64,000 bases of DNA from Lithodes maja (taxonomy: Eukaryota > Arthropoda > Malacostraca > Decapoda > Lithodidae): assembly GCA_037953745.1 (NCBI GenBank), contig JBAKBP010003138.1:95824-159823 (forward strand), read 5' to 3'. The position numbers and the translations under genes were made by a program. Positions 11,036-21,380 of this stretch are shown piece by piece. The notes below the pieces were generated by a model. It was not told the DNA's origin. It did no database searches and worked only from the letters and a program-made list of their open reading frames with translations. Within the stretch, counting starts at the first letter, position 1. Each line of letters opens with the position of its first letter.

Positions 11036-12039
11036 GTGTGGGAAGCCATGACAAGAGTGAAGTTGGGGAAAGCATCAGGAACAGATGGAGGGTGTGGGGA
11101 AATGTTGAAATATGGTGGTGAGATAGTGATCGAACGGGTATGGAAGATGTGCAAACTAGCATGGAAGAAGGGGAGTGCACCCGATGACTGGAAGACTGGC
11201 ATAATAGTCCCTCTATATAAGGACAAAGGGGAAAGAGGAGTGTGTGGTAACCACCGAGGAGTATGTCTTCTAAGCGTAGTAGGTTAGGTATACAGTAGGG
11301 TAGTGATTGAGAGAGTGAGAGTGAGAATGGAGAAATGGATAGGCGACGAGCAGGGAGGTTTTCGGAAGGGAAGAGGATGTGTAGATCAGATTTTTACCCT
11401 GAAGGGTGTGGTGGAGAAATATCTGGAGAAGAAACAATAGGTGTATATTGCCTTTACGGACTTGGAGAAGGCCTATGACAGAGTGGATAGAGAAAGTTTG
11501 TGGAATGTACTTAGAATAAACGGAGTAGATGGCAAGTGGCTGAAAGCAGTGCAGGGCATGTATGAGGGTGCAAAGGCGGCAGTACGTGTGGAGAGTGAGC
11601 AGAGCGAGTTCTTTGACCTGAATGTTGGTTGGAAACAGGGGTGTATGATGTCCCCGTGGTTGTTTACTGTATATATATGGATGGAGTCATGAAAGAAATA
11701 CTATCAAGAGCAGTGGATGTTGGTGTATCGCTGAAAAGGGAGGGAATTGAGTGGAAGCTACCTATACTGCAGTTTGTGGATGATAAAGTTCTGATGAGTG
11801 ATAATGAATGGGAGTTGCAGGGTCTGGTAAATGAGTGTGGAGCAGTGTGTGAAAAACTGAATTTGAAGGTAAATGCGGGGAAGAGCAAGGTTATGGTCTT
11901 CGAAAGGGGTGAAGTCACAGAGTGTGAGGTGAAGCTGAACGGTCAGGCTATGGATTTCATCATCTCTTTTAATTATCTGGGCAGTGTGTTGAGGAAAGAT
12001 GGGACTGTGGATGAAGAAGTGCGGGAGAGGGTACAATAG
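11036..12039 (+). pseudogene. RTE LINE reverse transcriptase, multiple breaks
   Basis: Three open segments (11036-11287, 11441-11692, 11629-12039) carry RT motifs in order: GKASGTDGGCGEMLKYGG, ITDLEKAYDRVDRE-like (FTDLEKAYDRV), GWKQGCMMSPWLF, and FVDDKV where active elements have YADD-type residues. The C-terminal part has FNYLGSVLRKDGTVDEEV. A stop and frameshifts separate the segments, so it is inactive. Confidence 0.8.
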
Positions 12040-12117
12040 GGGAAGAGGGTTGTAGGAACGCTGAAAGCAGTACCAAGAAATAGGGTGGTCAGTATGGAAG
12101 CGAAGAAATCCTAGCAG

Positions 12118-13330
12118 GTTCAAACGCAACACACTTTACGAAGCACGGGGGAGGTACATTTTCCCGGTGAGATGCCCTCGAACATAGTACGACGAAATGC
12201 GAATATGCAGTATACTTACAACAAAACTGTGTTCGACGGCCGTAATCGCAATAGAGGGAGCTGGTGGCAGAAATTTCACCATGGGGGACGAATGGAACAC
12301 CTCGAAGGTGTGTCCTCGTTGTTAGGTAGATGCTTCCTGTCCGAAGGCCAGTTACTGACTGACCTGAATCAAGAAATGTTCCCTAATAATAACTAGCCTT
12401 TGGTTCAAAGCACTAGCCGGTATCCTGTACACGTAAACGAAGCACTAGACAATACCCTTATGAACGAAGCACCTAGAGTCCTAGACGGTACCCTGTCCAG
12501 ATGAACGAAACAACCGTGCCCAAATGGAAGACGCACTAGACGGTACCCTGCCATTCTCGAAAACAAAAACAAATTATATATAACATTTTCCACACACGGA
12601 GAGCCAATAATTGAAGTCTCTATTCACAATGCTCCCTAATATTTTTATTCCTGACAGGCCAGTTGCAAAACGACTACTATACGAAGCATGACCTAGGCGT
12701 ATGACGTACTATACGAAGCATGGCGTAGGTGTAACGACGTACTGTACGAAGCATTGATTAGGTGACCAACACACTTTACGAAGCATTGGGGGAGGTACAT
12801 GTTCCTGTGAAATACCCTCGAACATTTCCTCAGCCGTCATCGAGAAATGATGGAGAGTCGCTCTTCGAAAAATTTAGCTTTTTCTCGAAAAAAGATTGTT
12901 TGTAATTTGTCCATGACGAAATGTTTCACACGCACAAATTTAGACCCTCCGGAAAAAAGGTTCACCGCCGATTCAAGTTGCATAGCAGATTTTTCTTTTT
13001 TGGTGATTCGTCTGCCTGGGGTTGTCGGAGCTCTCGAATCGAAGTATTTCCGATCGCTCCCAAAGCCCACCAACTCACGTTGGACAGCAGAAGATCGCCT
13101 ACATTTTTGTGTGAAAAATCACATGCTTTTCCAAGAAAGATAATTTTGTCGCTATTTTTCAACATTTATCGATGTAATGTACGAAGCATGGCCTCGTTTA
13201 ACGACGCAATCGAAGCATCGCATCGATGAACGACGGAAAATACGAAGCATCGCCTCGGTAAACGACGCAATATACGAAGCATAGCCTTGGTGAGCATGAT
13301 CAAATTTTCACAACTGGAAATCAACTGTGA
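12118..13330. repeat. Virus-associated homologous-region-like repeats, block 1
   Basis: Several copies of the core TACGAAGCAT (about 12135, 12685, 12716, 12743, 12775, 13183, 13272) lie here, with a second irregular motif (GAAGCACTAGAC...GGTACCCTG, 12400-12560). From about 12800 to 13110 is a copy of repeat R1 (ACCCTCGAACATTTCCTCAG, GAGAAATGATGGAGAGTCGC, ATTTAGACCCTCC, AGCGATCGGAAATAC when read from either strand). R1 recurs at 36.6, 37.3 (inverted), 39.3 and 54.65 kb. No coding sequence is supported. Confidence 0.7.
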
Positions 13331-14145
13331 TTGCCTCTATCAAAAAATCGTACTCTGAGTACGGAATACTTAAAATCCCGCCAGTGGCGGGAGAATTGCC
13401 GTCACCACTCAACGGTAAAATGGACAAAAAATACAATTTTCCCTACCAATAAATGCCTACAGTGGCCGATAGAGGCGCTGAACGCAAGGTTTACCGCGAC
13501 GCCTTGTCGGAAATGGGCGACGTCGCGGAGCTATCCACCCTCCCTCTCCTTCAACAATTCTATAATATATGCAGTTAATCGAAATTTCTGTAGCTGGCAC
13601 ATACTTTGGTCTATGCATACTTTTGTTGTATTTGTTTTATATATTATAATAACATATTATAAAATCACCCATATTCATAAATAATGTATATATTTTTATT
13701 TACAATAAAAAGTCAGCAGGTATTTTCCCGCCATTTTTGTTACGATATAATTTATCAGCTTATATGTTTGTAGTCAGTATCACTATCAGCTGCATATGGA
13801 CTTTCCCTTATCATATATCATATACTGTATAATAAAAACTTAGTAGAATCACACACAAATTGAGATAAACTGTGCATATCCTAGGTGTTGGGTATAGTGA
13901 TGTCTACAGTCGTATCTCTGGCGATAGTTCAGAAGCGTCCACCAGAGGTCTCAAAGGAATTGTTGGTAGGGAGAGTTATTGTTTGTTGTTTTTATTATAT
14001 ATATTACAGAATATAAAAATACATTATTTTTTCACACACAAGAAATATATTCACACTCAAAATATTAGATGGATACAAAACCTCAGGTCGGCCATCGTGG
14101 ATGTGGTAGAGGGAGGTTGTCGCTGTGTCCCAGTGTAAAGTTTTG
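13331..14145. other. AT-rich intergenic sequence, no supported gene
   Basis: An open frame of 117 codons begins at 13331 but shows no recognisable domain and sits in AT-rich sequence with stops just outside. The rest is low-complexity AT sequence with a non-repetitive patch at 13880-14000. I see no RNA gene or mobile-element end. Confidence 0.5.
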
Positions 14146-14829
14146 TTCTATCTATCTATTGCCTGACGCCGCGATCCTCGAAGGGGTGGCCACGAACCTT
14201 GCTCTTCCCCGCATTTACCTTTAAATTCCGTTTTTCACACACTGTTCTAAACTAATTTACCAGACCCTGCAACTCCCATTCATTATCACTCATCAGAACT
14301 GTATCATCCGAAAACAGCAGTATAGGTAGCTTCCACTCAATTCCCTCCCTTTTCAGCGATACACCAACATCCACTGCTCTTGATAGTATTTCTTTCATGA
14401 CTCCATCCATATATACATTAAACCACCACGGGGACATCACACACCCCTGTTTCCAACCAACATTCAGGTCAAAGAACTCGCTCTGCTCACTCTCCACACG
14501 TACTGCCGCCTTTGCACCCTCATACATGCCCTGCACTGCTTTCAGTCACTTGCCATCTACTCCGTATATTCTCAGTACTTTCCACAAACCTTCTCTATCC
14601 ATTCTGTCATAGGCCTTCTCCAAGTCCGTAAAGGCAACATACACCTTTTGTTTCTTCTCCAGATATTTCTCCACCACACACTTTCCGGGTAAATATCTGA
14701 TCTACACATCCTCTTCCCTTCCGAAAACCTCCCGGCTCGTCCGTCGCCTATCCATTTCTCCGTTGTCATTCTCTCACTCTCTCAATCACTACCCTACTGT
14801 ATACCTACCTTACTACGCTCAGAAGACAA
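14146..14829 (-). mobile_element. RTE LINE fragment, inverted, internally deleted
   Basis: On the minus strand this fragment matches 11262-11880 of the plus-strand RTE copy, including CVMSPWWF and LFSDDTVLMSD. A 3' end with TCTA simple repeats (14146-14159) and GGGGTGGCCACGAACC is fused to the RT segment. The same 3' end occurs alone at 53.03 kb. The fragment therefore lost its RT C terminus by internal deletion. It is more than 80 percent alike by eye to the copy at 11.3 kb. Confidence 0.75.
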
Positions 14830-14843
14830 AGTTTTGTCATTTG

Positions 14844-14859
14844 CCCGCTAAAGGGTTAA
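14844..14859. other. Solo TTAA-type transposon end
   Basis: CCCGCTAAAGGG followed by TTAA resembles the right end of the MITE at 49155-49564 (CCGCTAGACAAGGG then TTAA). It may be the remnant end of a related piggyBac-type MITE just upstream of the semaphorin gene; the other end is not identified. Confidence 0.3.
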
Positions 14860-14907
14860 AATGATTATTGAAGACTTTAGCACGAAGATGGCGTTACTTA
14901 GGTAGTA

Positions 14908-16544
14908 ATGGAGGTGTGGTGTAGCGGGGGTCATAGGGGGGTGCTGGGACCCCTACCACTGGTGCTGCTGTTCTCCTTCTGTCTGACGGTTGCTTCAGCT
15001 GCACACGCCTTCCTCACCGACCTGACCCCGCGCTCCCTCAGTTTCCCAGATGAGGTGGAGTCCCAGGTGTTCGCGGGCAACAAGAGTGAGAGGGACTACT
15101 TCAGACAATTGCAGAGGGTTGGCGATTCCCTCCTTATTGGTGCAAAAAATATCGTTTACAATATAAGTGTAAATGATTTACAGGAGAATTTGAGCCAACG
15201 GATCGTGTGGTTCTCCAAAGAGCACGACACTTCTGTGTGCTTCAATAAGGGCAAGTCTGTGGACGAGTGTCAGAACTACATTCGAATATTAGCCATGGAG
15301 GGTGAGGGACGGTTCCTGGTGTGTGGAACCAATGCCTACAAGCCTTTGTGTCGGCATTATGCGCACCAGACTGATGGCAGTTTTAACTTTACAGAAGTTA
15401 ATGGGGTGTGGAAATGCCCCTATGATCCCAGACACGACTCCACCTTCGTTTATGTTGATGGAGAGTTGTATGCCGGCACAGTGGCGGACTTCCAGGGTAC
15501 CATACCTCTCATCTTCAGGGACCCTCTCAAAACAGACCAGAGCGACTACAAACAACTCAATGCGCCGCACTTTGTGCACTCGTTCGACTACAAAGACTTC
15601 GTATTCTACTTCTTCCGGGAGACGGCGGTAGAGTACATGAACTGCGGGAAGCGGGTGTACTCGCGGGTGGGGCGAGTATGCAAGTCGGACAGAGGGGGAG
15701 GGCCGGCAAGGTTCAAGACTTTCTGGACGTCATTCCTCAAGAGTCGGCTGAACTGCTCAGTGCCGGGAGAGTACCCCTTCTACTTTGATGAGATACAGTC
15801 GACAACGGACGTCATCTCGGGCGTCTATGGCGGGGAGAATCTTGAGATCATCTACGCAGTCTTCACCACGCCGCCCAACTCCATCCCAGGCTCGGCCGTC
15901 TGTGCCTTCTCCATGCAGTCAATCCTGGACACATTCGAGTCGTCCTTCAAGGAACAGGAGGACATGAACTCGAACTGGCTGCCTGTGCGGACAAACAATG
16001 TCCCAGAGCCACGACCAGGAAGCTGCGTGGAGAACAGTCAGACGTTGCCAGAGTATAACATTAACTTCGCCAAGACTCGTCCCCTCATGGACGAGGCCGT
16101 ACCTGCCTTCCTCGGCCACCCACTTTTCATGAAGGCATCGTTCGAGTACCGATTCTCGAAGCTAGTGGTGGCTCTCCAGGTAACCTTTCTGGATGGCAAG
16201 ACGGTTGACGTTCTGTTCGTCGCAACCGACACTAGCGTTTTCTTCAAAGCCATCAACACACGGGCCATCCAGGGCTCTAGCATCAAGCCAGTGATCATCG
16301 AGGAGATCCATGTGTTCGAGCATCCGGTGCGGATTGTGAACCTTCAGTTGGCTTCACCCAGCAATGGAGAGAGTCGGCTCATCATTATCACCGATGATGA
16401 GGTCAAGTCCATCCCGCTACACCGCTGTCAGAAGGCCAACACTTGCAGTTCATGCGTGGGGTTACAAGATCCATTCTGCGCATGGTACAAGGACGAAGGA
16501 CGGTGCAACGCCGTACTGGGCGTCACGGGTGCAGCGCTACAGCA

Positions 16545-16585
<41 letters not shown>

Positions 16586-17215
16586 CTATATTCCAACTTA
16601 CTTCCTCTCGGGCATAGGCTGAGAGCCTTAACATTCACCGCTTTACAATGAACAGTGAAGCCCGTGAGGTCTTGTTCCAGTCTAGGGAGTGAGACATGTG
16701 AAGCACGTAGAGCACAATGAGCACCTGCCATCTTGCCTTCACATGAGGCACGGTGCTCACTCATGGCCCGAAACGACCCCATCTCTGAAGCCATCTCGTT
16801 CCCGTGCTTCACTGTCTCACCCTCTACACTCGGACTCTCACACTTACACACACACAACGCCACCTGTTGAGCAGATAACTCACCAGGCATTGCACCCCTA
16901 TAGCATATTTTGAATATGGGAATATTCATACAGTGCTATTTAATCAGGGAACAATGAGGGTATTTTATTGACGTTTCGGTGGGCTTCGTGGTAATGCACT
17001 GATACTAGGTACAGCACATATCCGGTTACCACATTGAATGCCCTTGCAGCGGTGATAATGATGCGTTCAGTCCCTCCACCCAGATTCAGACCACCAGTCC
17101 GGTGGTTGGCGTATCACTCGGAGAACCTCCCATCTACTCCGCCGAGACCCTAGCCATCGTCGTGACCCTAGCCATCGTCGTGACAATCGCCATTGTCACC
17201 GCTCTGGTTCCCTAA
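14908..17215 (+). pseudogene. Semaphorin-1-like transmembrane protein, intronless, SINE-interrupted, tailless
   Basis: The ATG at 14908 opens a signal peptide (LPLVLLFSFCLTVASA), then a full sema domain (about residues 40-490; e.g. LLIGAKNIVYNIS, CQNYIRILA, FRETAVEYMNCGK, NSIPGSAVCAFSM) and a PSI domain (CQKANTCSSCVGLQDPFCAW). Near residue 547 a SINE inserted at 16548. Beyond it the frame resumes in phase at 17020 with a cysteine-containing linker and a membrane helix (SAETLAIVVT onwards), and stops at 17213-17215 with no cytoplasmic tail. Sema-1 proteins are neuronal guidance ligands that bind plexins and normally have a tail. Animal semaphorin genes have many introns; this has none, so it is a retrocopy or a virus-captured gene. 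It is flanked on both sides by virus-associated repeats, which favours capture but does not prove it. Confidence 0.85.
16538..17019 (-). mobile_element. SINE inserted in semaphorin, with 10-bp target duplication
   Basis: The duplication TACAGCACAT flanks the insertion (16538-16547 and 17010-17019). The poly(A) appears as a T run from 16548. The body matches, in reverse, the SINE at 43060-43609, lacking its tRNA-like head. The SINE's own sequence at the truncation point reads GTACAGCACA on this strand, so the 5' junction shares bases with the duplicated target. Confidence 0.85.
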
Positions 17216-17577
17216 GAAGTCTCTATTCACAATGTTGCCTATTATTAGTATCTCGGACAGGCCAGTTGTAAGATAAAGTTCCCTATGAAAGTGATAAAGC
17301 CAAATATGTTAGTAGGACATGAAAAGGTTGGCCATATTTTCTTTTTCCGAAGATTAATCCAATGTCTAGGTGCATTTTTGCGAATACTATTAGAAAATTG
17401 AGTTATATGGGCTTGTTCATGTTCTTCCCTATGCAGTGGTGACTTGCAGTGGCCGTTCAATGTGTGTTGAAACACTATTTTTGACCAAAACACATAATAC
17501 TATAATTATGAGGGCGGTGTATAAATAAAATCTGTTTAGAATTTATATTTTATTTTATCCTTTTGGGGGGTTATATA
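17216..17577. repeat. Virus-associated repeat after semaphorin; terminator region of inverted repeat
   Basis: 17220-17275 (AGTCTCTATTCACAATG and GACAGGCCAGTTG) repeats 12612-12670, so the same virus-associated sequence lies on both sides of the semaphorin. 17495-17577 is the left arm of an inverted repeat whose right arm is 33390-33465, covering the 3' flank of two related genes. Confidence 0.65.
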
Positions 17578-18178
17578 TTAGTTGTTTGTGGAGAGGTGTT
17601 TCTCCAGGCTCTCAACCCTCTGTCGTATCTTATACACCTCTCCGAGCATGCTGTTATAGTTCATAACGTCAGTAACAGTGAAGGCGTACTGGTTCTTCTC
17701 TGCAATGTTCACACATTTCTCCAGCCCAGCTAGAGCCTCAGCCCAGGTCAATTTGTTCTGCACTTCCTCCTCGTCATCCCCTTTCTATATCACATTCACC
17801 AATGTCCTCCCTTGTGAACCTCTTGGGATTGTTGGCAGGCATGGCAGTGACAATCTCGTGGATGGGCGGTGGTGTGAAGGGGGCTGGCTCTTCCTCCTCT
17901 TCACCAAAGCCTGCAAAGTCATCCTCAAGAAACACATACTTGTAGTTTTCTTGTTTCTCCCAGGCCTTTTGCAACGTAATGTCTGTCACCTCCTCCCATT
18001 GCTCGGGAGTAAAATGATCCTCCTACACAGGTGTAGAAAAAACAATACTGTAGGCCTTGGCTCCGTCATGATCCGCAGATCGTTTCTCACCACACACATC
18101 CACTGCCCGTATGCCGTGCCGTTCTTTGAAGCTGCGTAGCCCCTTCTTTGACTTTGCTTGTGATTTGGTAGGAGCCAT
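17578..18178 (-). pseudogene. Broken virus-like gene, acidic, related C terminus to 33.0-33.4 kb gene
   Basis: The frame can be followed on the minus strand from an ATG at 18178 (basic N terminus) to the stop at 17578. One TAG interrupts it near 18027, and a one-base shift near 17770 lies in an A/G-rich run. It has an acidic, proline-containing centre (FGEEEEEPAPFTPPP) and ends in a helical segment with VESLEKHLSTNN. The gene at 33021-33392 ends VESLENYLSTNN, and the DNA continues to match beyond the stop. The function is unknown. Confidence 0.55.
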
Positions 18179-18520
18179 GGTGCACTACAGCTGTCCAAAT
18201 TACTGGAATAAAGAGGCATAACAGCGATGTGCACGAGAGAGATACGCGAGACAGGTGCGCACTCGGCCGCCGGGGACGCTAGACTGAGAGTCTGGTGGGC
18301 TCGGCTCCTAGTGACAGTCCATGGGTACAGACAGCCTCCCAGCAAACCGAGACCCCATGCACACAAAAGAATCGGCCAGGCCAAAAGCACCAGTAGCCAT
18401 ATGTCAAGCATCGACTTGGTATATCCGGCTATATCGGTGAGCTGTTTGCCCACTAATGGGGTATAAAAACACCAAATAAATGAAAATTGTTTTATTAGTA
18501 AATAGTAAACAATAAACCTC
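18179..18520. other. Intergenic region between two minus-strand genes
   Basis: No convincing coding sequence. It would hold the promoter of the 17578-18178 gene and the 3' flank of the 18521-19408 gene. A minus-strand open frame across 17986-18453 begins here but runs into the wrong frame of the downstream gene. Confidence 0.5.
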
Positions 18521-19408
18521 TTAGCTGATAGCTGAGCCTTTCAGAACAGCGTATAATGTGAACAAAAGGTGGTTTTCAACAAGCAACTTCTGTATCAAGG
18601 CGGCTGCAGCATCCGTTCTGTAATAGAGGTTAACAATTGCCATCACTCTTGAGCGAGTGATGGGTCCGACTAATAGAGCATCGGGAGGGTCGCCAGAGGA
18701 ACGTGGCGCAATGTGGTCCGGACGAGGAAAACTTCTTGAGTGGATCACCATCTTCCTTCCAGGGTTGAATTTGTCCAATTTGCCATGCAAAATTTTGTGA
18801 TGGTGGATGCTGGAGGCGGTTCCATTAGGGTTTGTGGAGGAATCATCTTCCTTGCCATCACTGCCACCTCTTTTTCTGAAACCGAATGCGGGGTTGTTCG
18901 TGTGGTGAAAGAAGTGTACCTCAATGTCCACCGAAGGTCTTCCGTTGGTGCTCAAAAAACCTTCTTTTAGTGACAATATCAAGTCTTCGGACACACCTCT
19001 CTCCGACTCCGGGATATTGGGGTCGTCATTCCTCTCTATGGCCAACAGGGCGGCGCACAGGCTCAGGGTCGCGCCAGACTGCTGGGTAAATACGAGAGCA
19101 ATTTCTTCACTATTAAGTGCGGATATATGCTCAGCTCCACTTTCAGTGGAGCTGAAATGAGCCATCAAGTCTTGAAAAATATTGAGACCGTTAACCATGT
19201 GGGTATAGTACAATAGCTTACTCAAATGCAACTGTAATCTTTCATCTTCATTCAATTTCCTCTCTATTCTGGTCGAGCGGTCCTCCAGATTGGGTGGCGT
19301 CGTTGGTAATGAAGGGGTTAATGTCGTCGTTACCATTGTTGTGGTTGTTGTTGCTGTCATCATGTCAGCAGGAGGAATGGTAGGAAGGCCTTGAACTGTC
19401 AACACCAT
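18521..19408 (-). CDS. Unrecognised virus-like protein, 295 codons
   Basis: An intact frame from ATG at 19408 to TAA at 18521. The N terminus is rich in Thr and Pro (ADMMTATTTTTMVTTTLTPS), followed by a helical domain (LNEDERLQLHLSKLLYYTHM) and a low-complexity Gly/Ser/Asp linker. The C-terminal helices are rich in Ala and Leu. No catalytic motif is recognised. It starts six bases after the stop of the upstream gene (19414), suggesting co-transcription. The intact frame beside broken neighbours is notable. Confidence 0.6.
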   Translation of the reverse strand: MVLTVQGLPTIPPADMMTATTTTTMVTTTLTPSLPTTPPNLEDRSTRIERKLNEDERLQLHLSKLLYYTHMVNGLNIFQDLMAHFSSTESGAEHISALNSEEIALVFTQQSGATLSLCAALLAIERNDDPNIPESERGVSEDLILSLKEGFLSTNGRPSVDIEVHFFHHTNNPAFGFRKRGGSDGKEDDSSTNPNGTASSIHHHKILHGKLDKFNPGRKMVIHSRSFPRPDHIAPRSSGDPPDALLVGPITRSRVMAIVNLYYRTDAAAALIQKLLVENHLLFTLYAVLKGSAIS

Positions 19409-19413
19409 CGTAC

Positions 19414-19902
19414 CTATCTACGCTGAGGGATCACGTACACCCCGTGTATATTATAAGAAGGAGAACTTATTTTTTTATGATTATTCTTATCATGGATGGA
19501 CTTGTTATTATAAGAAGAAGAACTTACTTTTTTATGATTATTCTTATCACGGACGGACTCGCTACAGTTGCGCGCATTGGCCCCCGACTGCTTAAGCCTC
19601 CAGATGTGAGGCGTGCCCTCCGACAATCTGTAGCTAGGGGCAGTATCGGCGTGAGCCTCGCTCTTGACGGTAGTGAACGCCTTTAGGCGGCATTCATCTT
19701 TATCGAGGCCCGCATTCTTTACTCTCCAAGTGTCTGAGGCCCCCTCAGGCAATCTATCTACGGGAGCATATGCGGCCGAGACTGCGCCCTTAACGGGGGT
19801 GAACGCCTCCAGGTATTCGTCCTGCACAGGCGCCACGATCATGCCCGCGGAACTGCACACGTATTGTCTCACATCGAAAACCATATTCCTCGAGTCGGAC
19901 AT
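19414..19902 (-). CDS. Unrecognised small protein with internal repeats
   Basis: An open frame from 19953, but the Met at 19902 (MSDSRNMVFDVRQY) is a more natural start. Two imperfect units of about 34 residues follow each other (EAFTPVKGAVSAAYAP... and KAFTTVKSEAHADTAP..., each ending in a Trp-Arg-(Val/Leu)-Lys stretch). A second pair of Lys/Asn/Ser-rich repeats follows (DKNNHKKVSSSSYN, DKNNHKKISSPSYN), encoded by a DNA direct repeat. The stop lies 5 bases before the next ATG. The function is unknown. Confidence 0.5.
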   Translation of the reverse strand: MSDSRNMVFDVRQYVCSSAGMIVAPVQDEYLEAFTPVKGAVSAAYAPVDRLPEGASDTWRVKNAGLDKDECRLKAFTTVKSEAHADTAPSYRLSEGTPHIWRLKQSGANARNCSESVRDKNNHKKVSSSSYNNKSIHDKNNHKKISSPSYNIHGVYVIPQRR

Positions 19903-19953
19903 TATCAGAGTGCATCGGGATCCTACAATGATCGTTCGTGAATAAACGACCAT

Positions 19954-20522
19954 GGATTTATTAACCCGGAAACTGTGGGGAGACTCTTAAGAGTTCCCCC
20001 GGCGGACTGCGGGGAGACTCTTAAGAGTGAGTGAAAAAAAAAATCAACTTTGACATCGAAAAAAAAAAATATATATTTTTATTTTTTTATTTTTTTATTT
20101 TTTTTTGGCCCCTGGGCCATGCAAAATCTCAGTCCTCTACCTCCCCTCCTTCCCCACTTTCCTCCTCTCCTTCAGTTATCACCTATTTTCCCTGTTATTC
20201 CCTTATTCTGAGGTATATTTTCGTGCTAACATTAGCGAGTTGCAAGCAGGGTGTTGTCATCACTGATGGCAAGCGAGTGCAAGAGAGAGAGAGAGAGAGA
20301 GAGTATCGATCGACTGTGTCTCAGTGGCCTTGGGGGAAATTGGCGGGAAAGCAGCTTGCCTCACCCATACATTATACAACTTGCGGGCTATATCTCCGAT
20401 TTTGACCATCCAAACGCTGTTTTCACTCGTTTTATTGTTGTTTCAGGTTAATACCTTTATAATCAACCCATAATAGGCGCATATGGATAAGTATTAATGC
20501 TATTAATGGTACAATGAATATT
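19954..20522. other. Intergenic, low-complexity T/A tracts
   Basis: Holds a short direct repeat (GGGGAGACTCTTAAGAGT at 19977 and 20011), a T/A-rich patch at 20035-20110 and a GA repeat at 20282-20303. No supported gene. As the 5' flank of the minus-strand gene at 19414-19902, it may carry its promoter. Confidence 0.5.
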
Positions 20523-21380
20523 TTAGTGACGGAAACACCTCAAATACGTCAGCACAGGGGGACGTTTCCAATTACGCCCATGCGCACTTGTTAGGTTAAT
20601 CAGCGTTTTAAAGGCAGCTTCGTCTTTCTCGTCGAGGTCTTTCAATGCATCCATGATAGTGTTGCAACTATCTTTCAGATTGTTTCTTGTGTGGTCCGAA
20701 TGGAAGGTGTTGTCGAGGGAAGCGTCGAGGATCTGTTGTCGCCCAGTTTCTCCTCTGTCGCTGAAGAACTTGCTCCACCTTTTCAAGTCTTTAAAGGCTC
20801 TACATTCGTTGGCGAATTTGATTACCGATTTTCGAAGTTGTTGGTCTCTCTTGTCCGGAAAGATGGTTGATTTATTTTTCATGAAAGAAACCATTTCACA
20901 ATAAAAGGATCTGGCGGCGCCAGCAAGTAGATATTGAGCCCTACATATCTTGGCTCATGTGCCATTTCTGTCATTCAATGTAGCGAGATAATTGTCCAAC
21001 TCGACCGTGCGTACAGGCCTCTGTGGACAGTCTTGTTGACAGATAATGTTCCTTTCCAAGTACCTATTAGCTGCAGCTAGGTCGCAGGATCTGATAAGTA
21101 TGCCTCGGAAGGTGGCATTGGAATTAAACGGGCTCTGGCACGTGTCCGACCTCGACCGCTCGAAGAAAGTTCGCCTTCGCAACTTATCAACCGGGCGCCT
21201 ATTGAAGGTGGAAGCGTTTCTCTGCAAGTGTGGAAGAGGAGGGGGGGCAGCCACAGACGAGACAGCGTACCTGGTCGGAGCGGGAGCAATTACATCTATA
21301 ATTTTTCCGAACAAGACTAATTTCTCTTTTTCTCCTCTTCCTTCGTGGTTGTCATTGTTAGCAACGTCACTAAAATCCAA
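20523..21380 (-). pseudogene. Virus-like gene with in-frame TGA
   Basis: Two minus-strand segments (21380-20955 and 20894-20523) are in the same frame and joined by open sequence except for one TGA at 20955-20957, giving about 285 codons. The first part has a Pro/Ala stretch (SSVAAPPPLPHL) and a Cys pair near its end (ICQQDC). The second is charged and helical (KFANECRAFKDLKRW). No family recognised. A single stop in an otherwise open frame fits recent decay of an integrated copy. Confidence 0.5.

Larger units (their letters stand above)
9865..12117 (+). mobile_element. RTE-type LINE, truncated at both ends
   Basis: An endonuclease segment (about 9892-10446) is followed by a linker (10456-10873) and reverse transcriptase (11036-12039). 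The element begins inside the endonuclease and ends inside the RT C-terminal region at about 12117, where virus-associated repeat sequence begins abruptly. RTE elements normally end in short simple repeats; that end is missing here but is present in the relatives at 14.15 kb and 53.03 kb. Confidence 0.8.

Noticed and set aside
10296..11226. Long minus-strand Ser/Leu-rich open frames
   Set aside because: They are antisense to the RTE LINE coding strand, with composition explained by the purine-rich coding strand.
20251..20451. Short plus-strand ORFs around the GA repeat
   Set aside because: Low-complexity translation (ERERERE) with no support.
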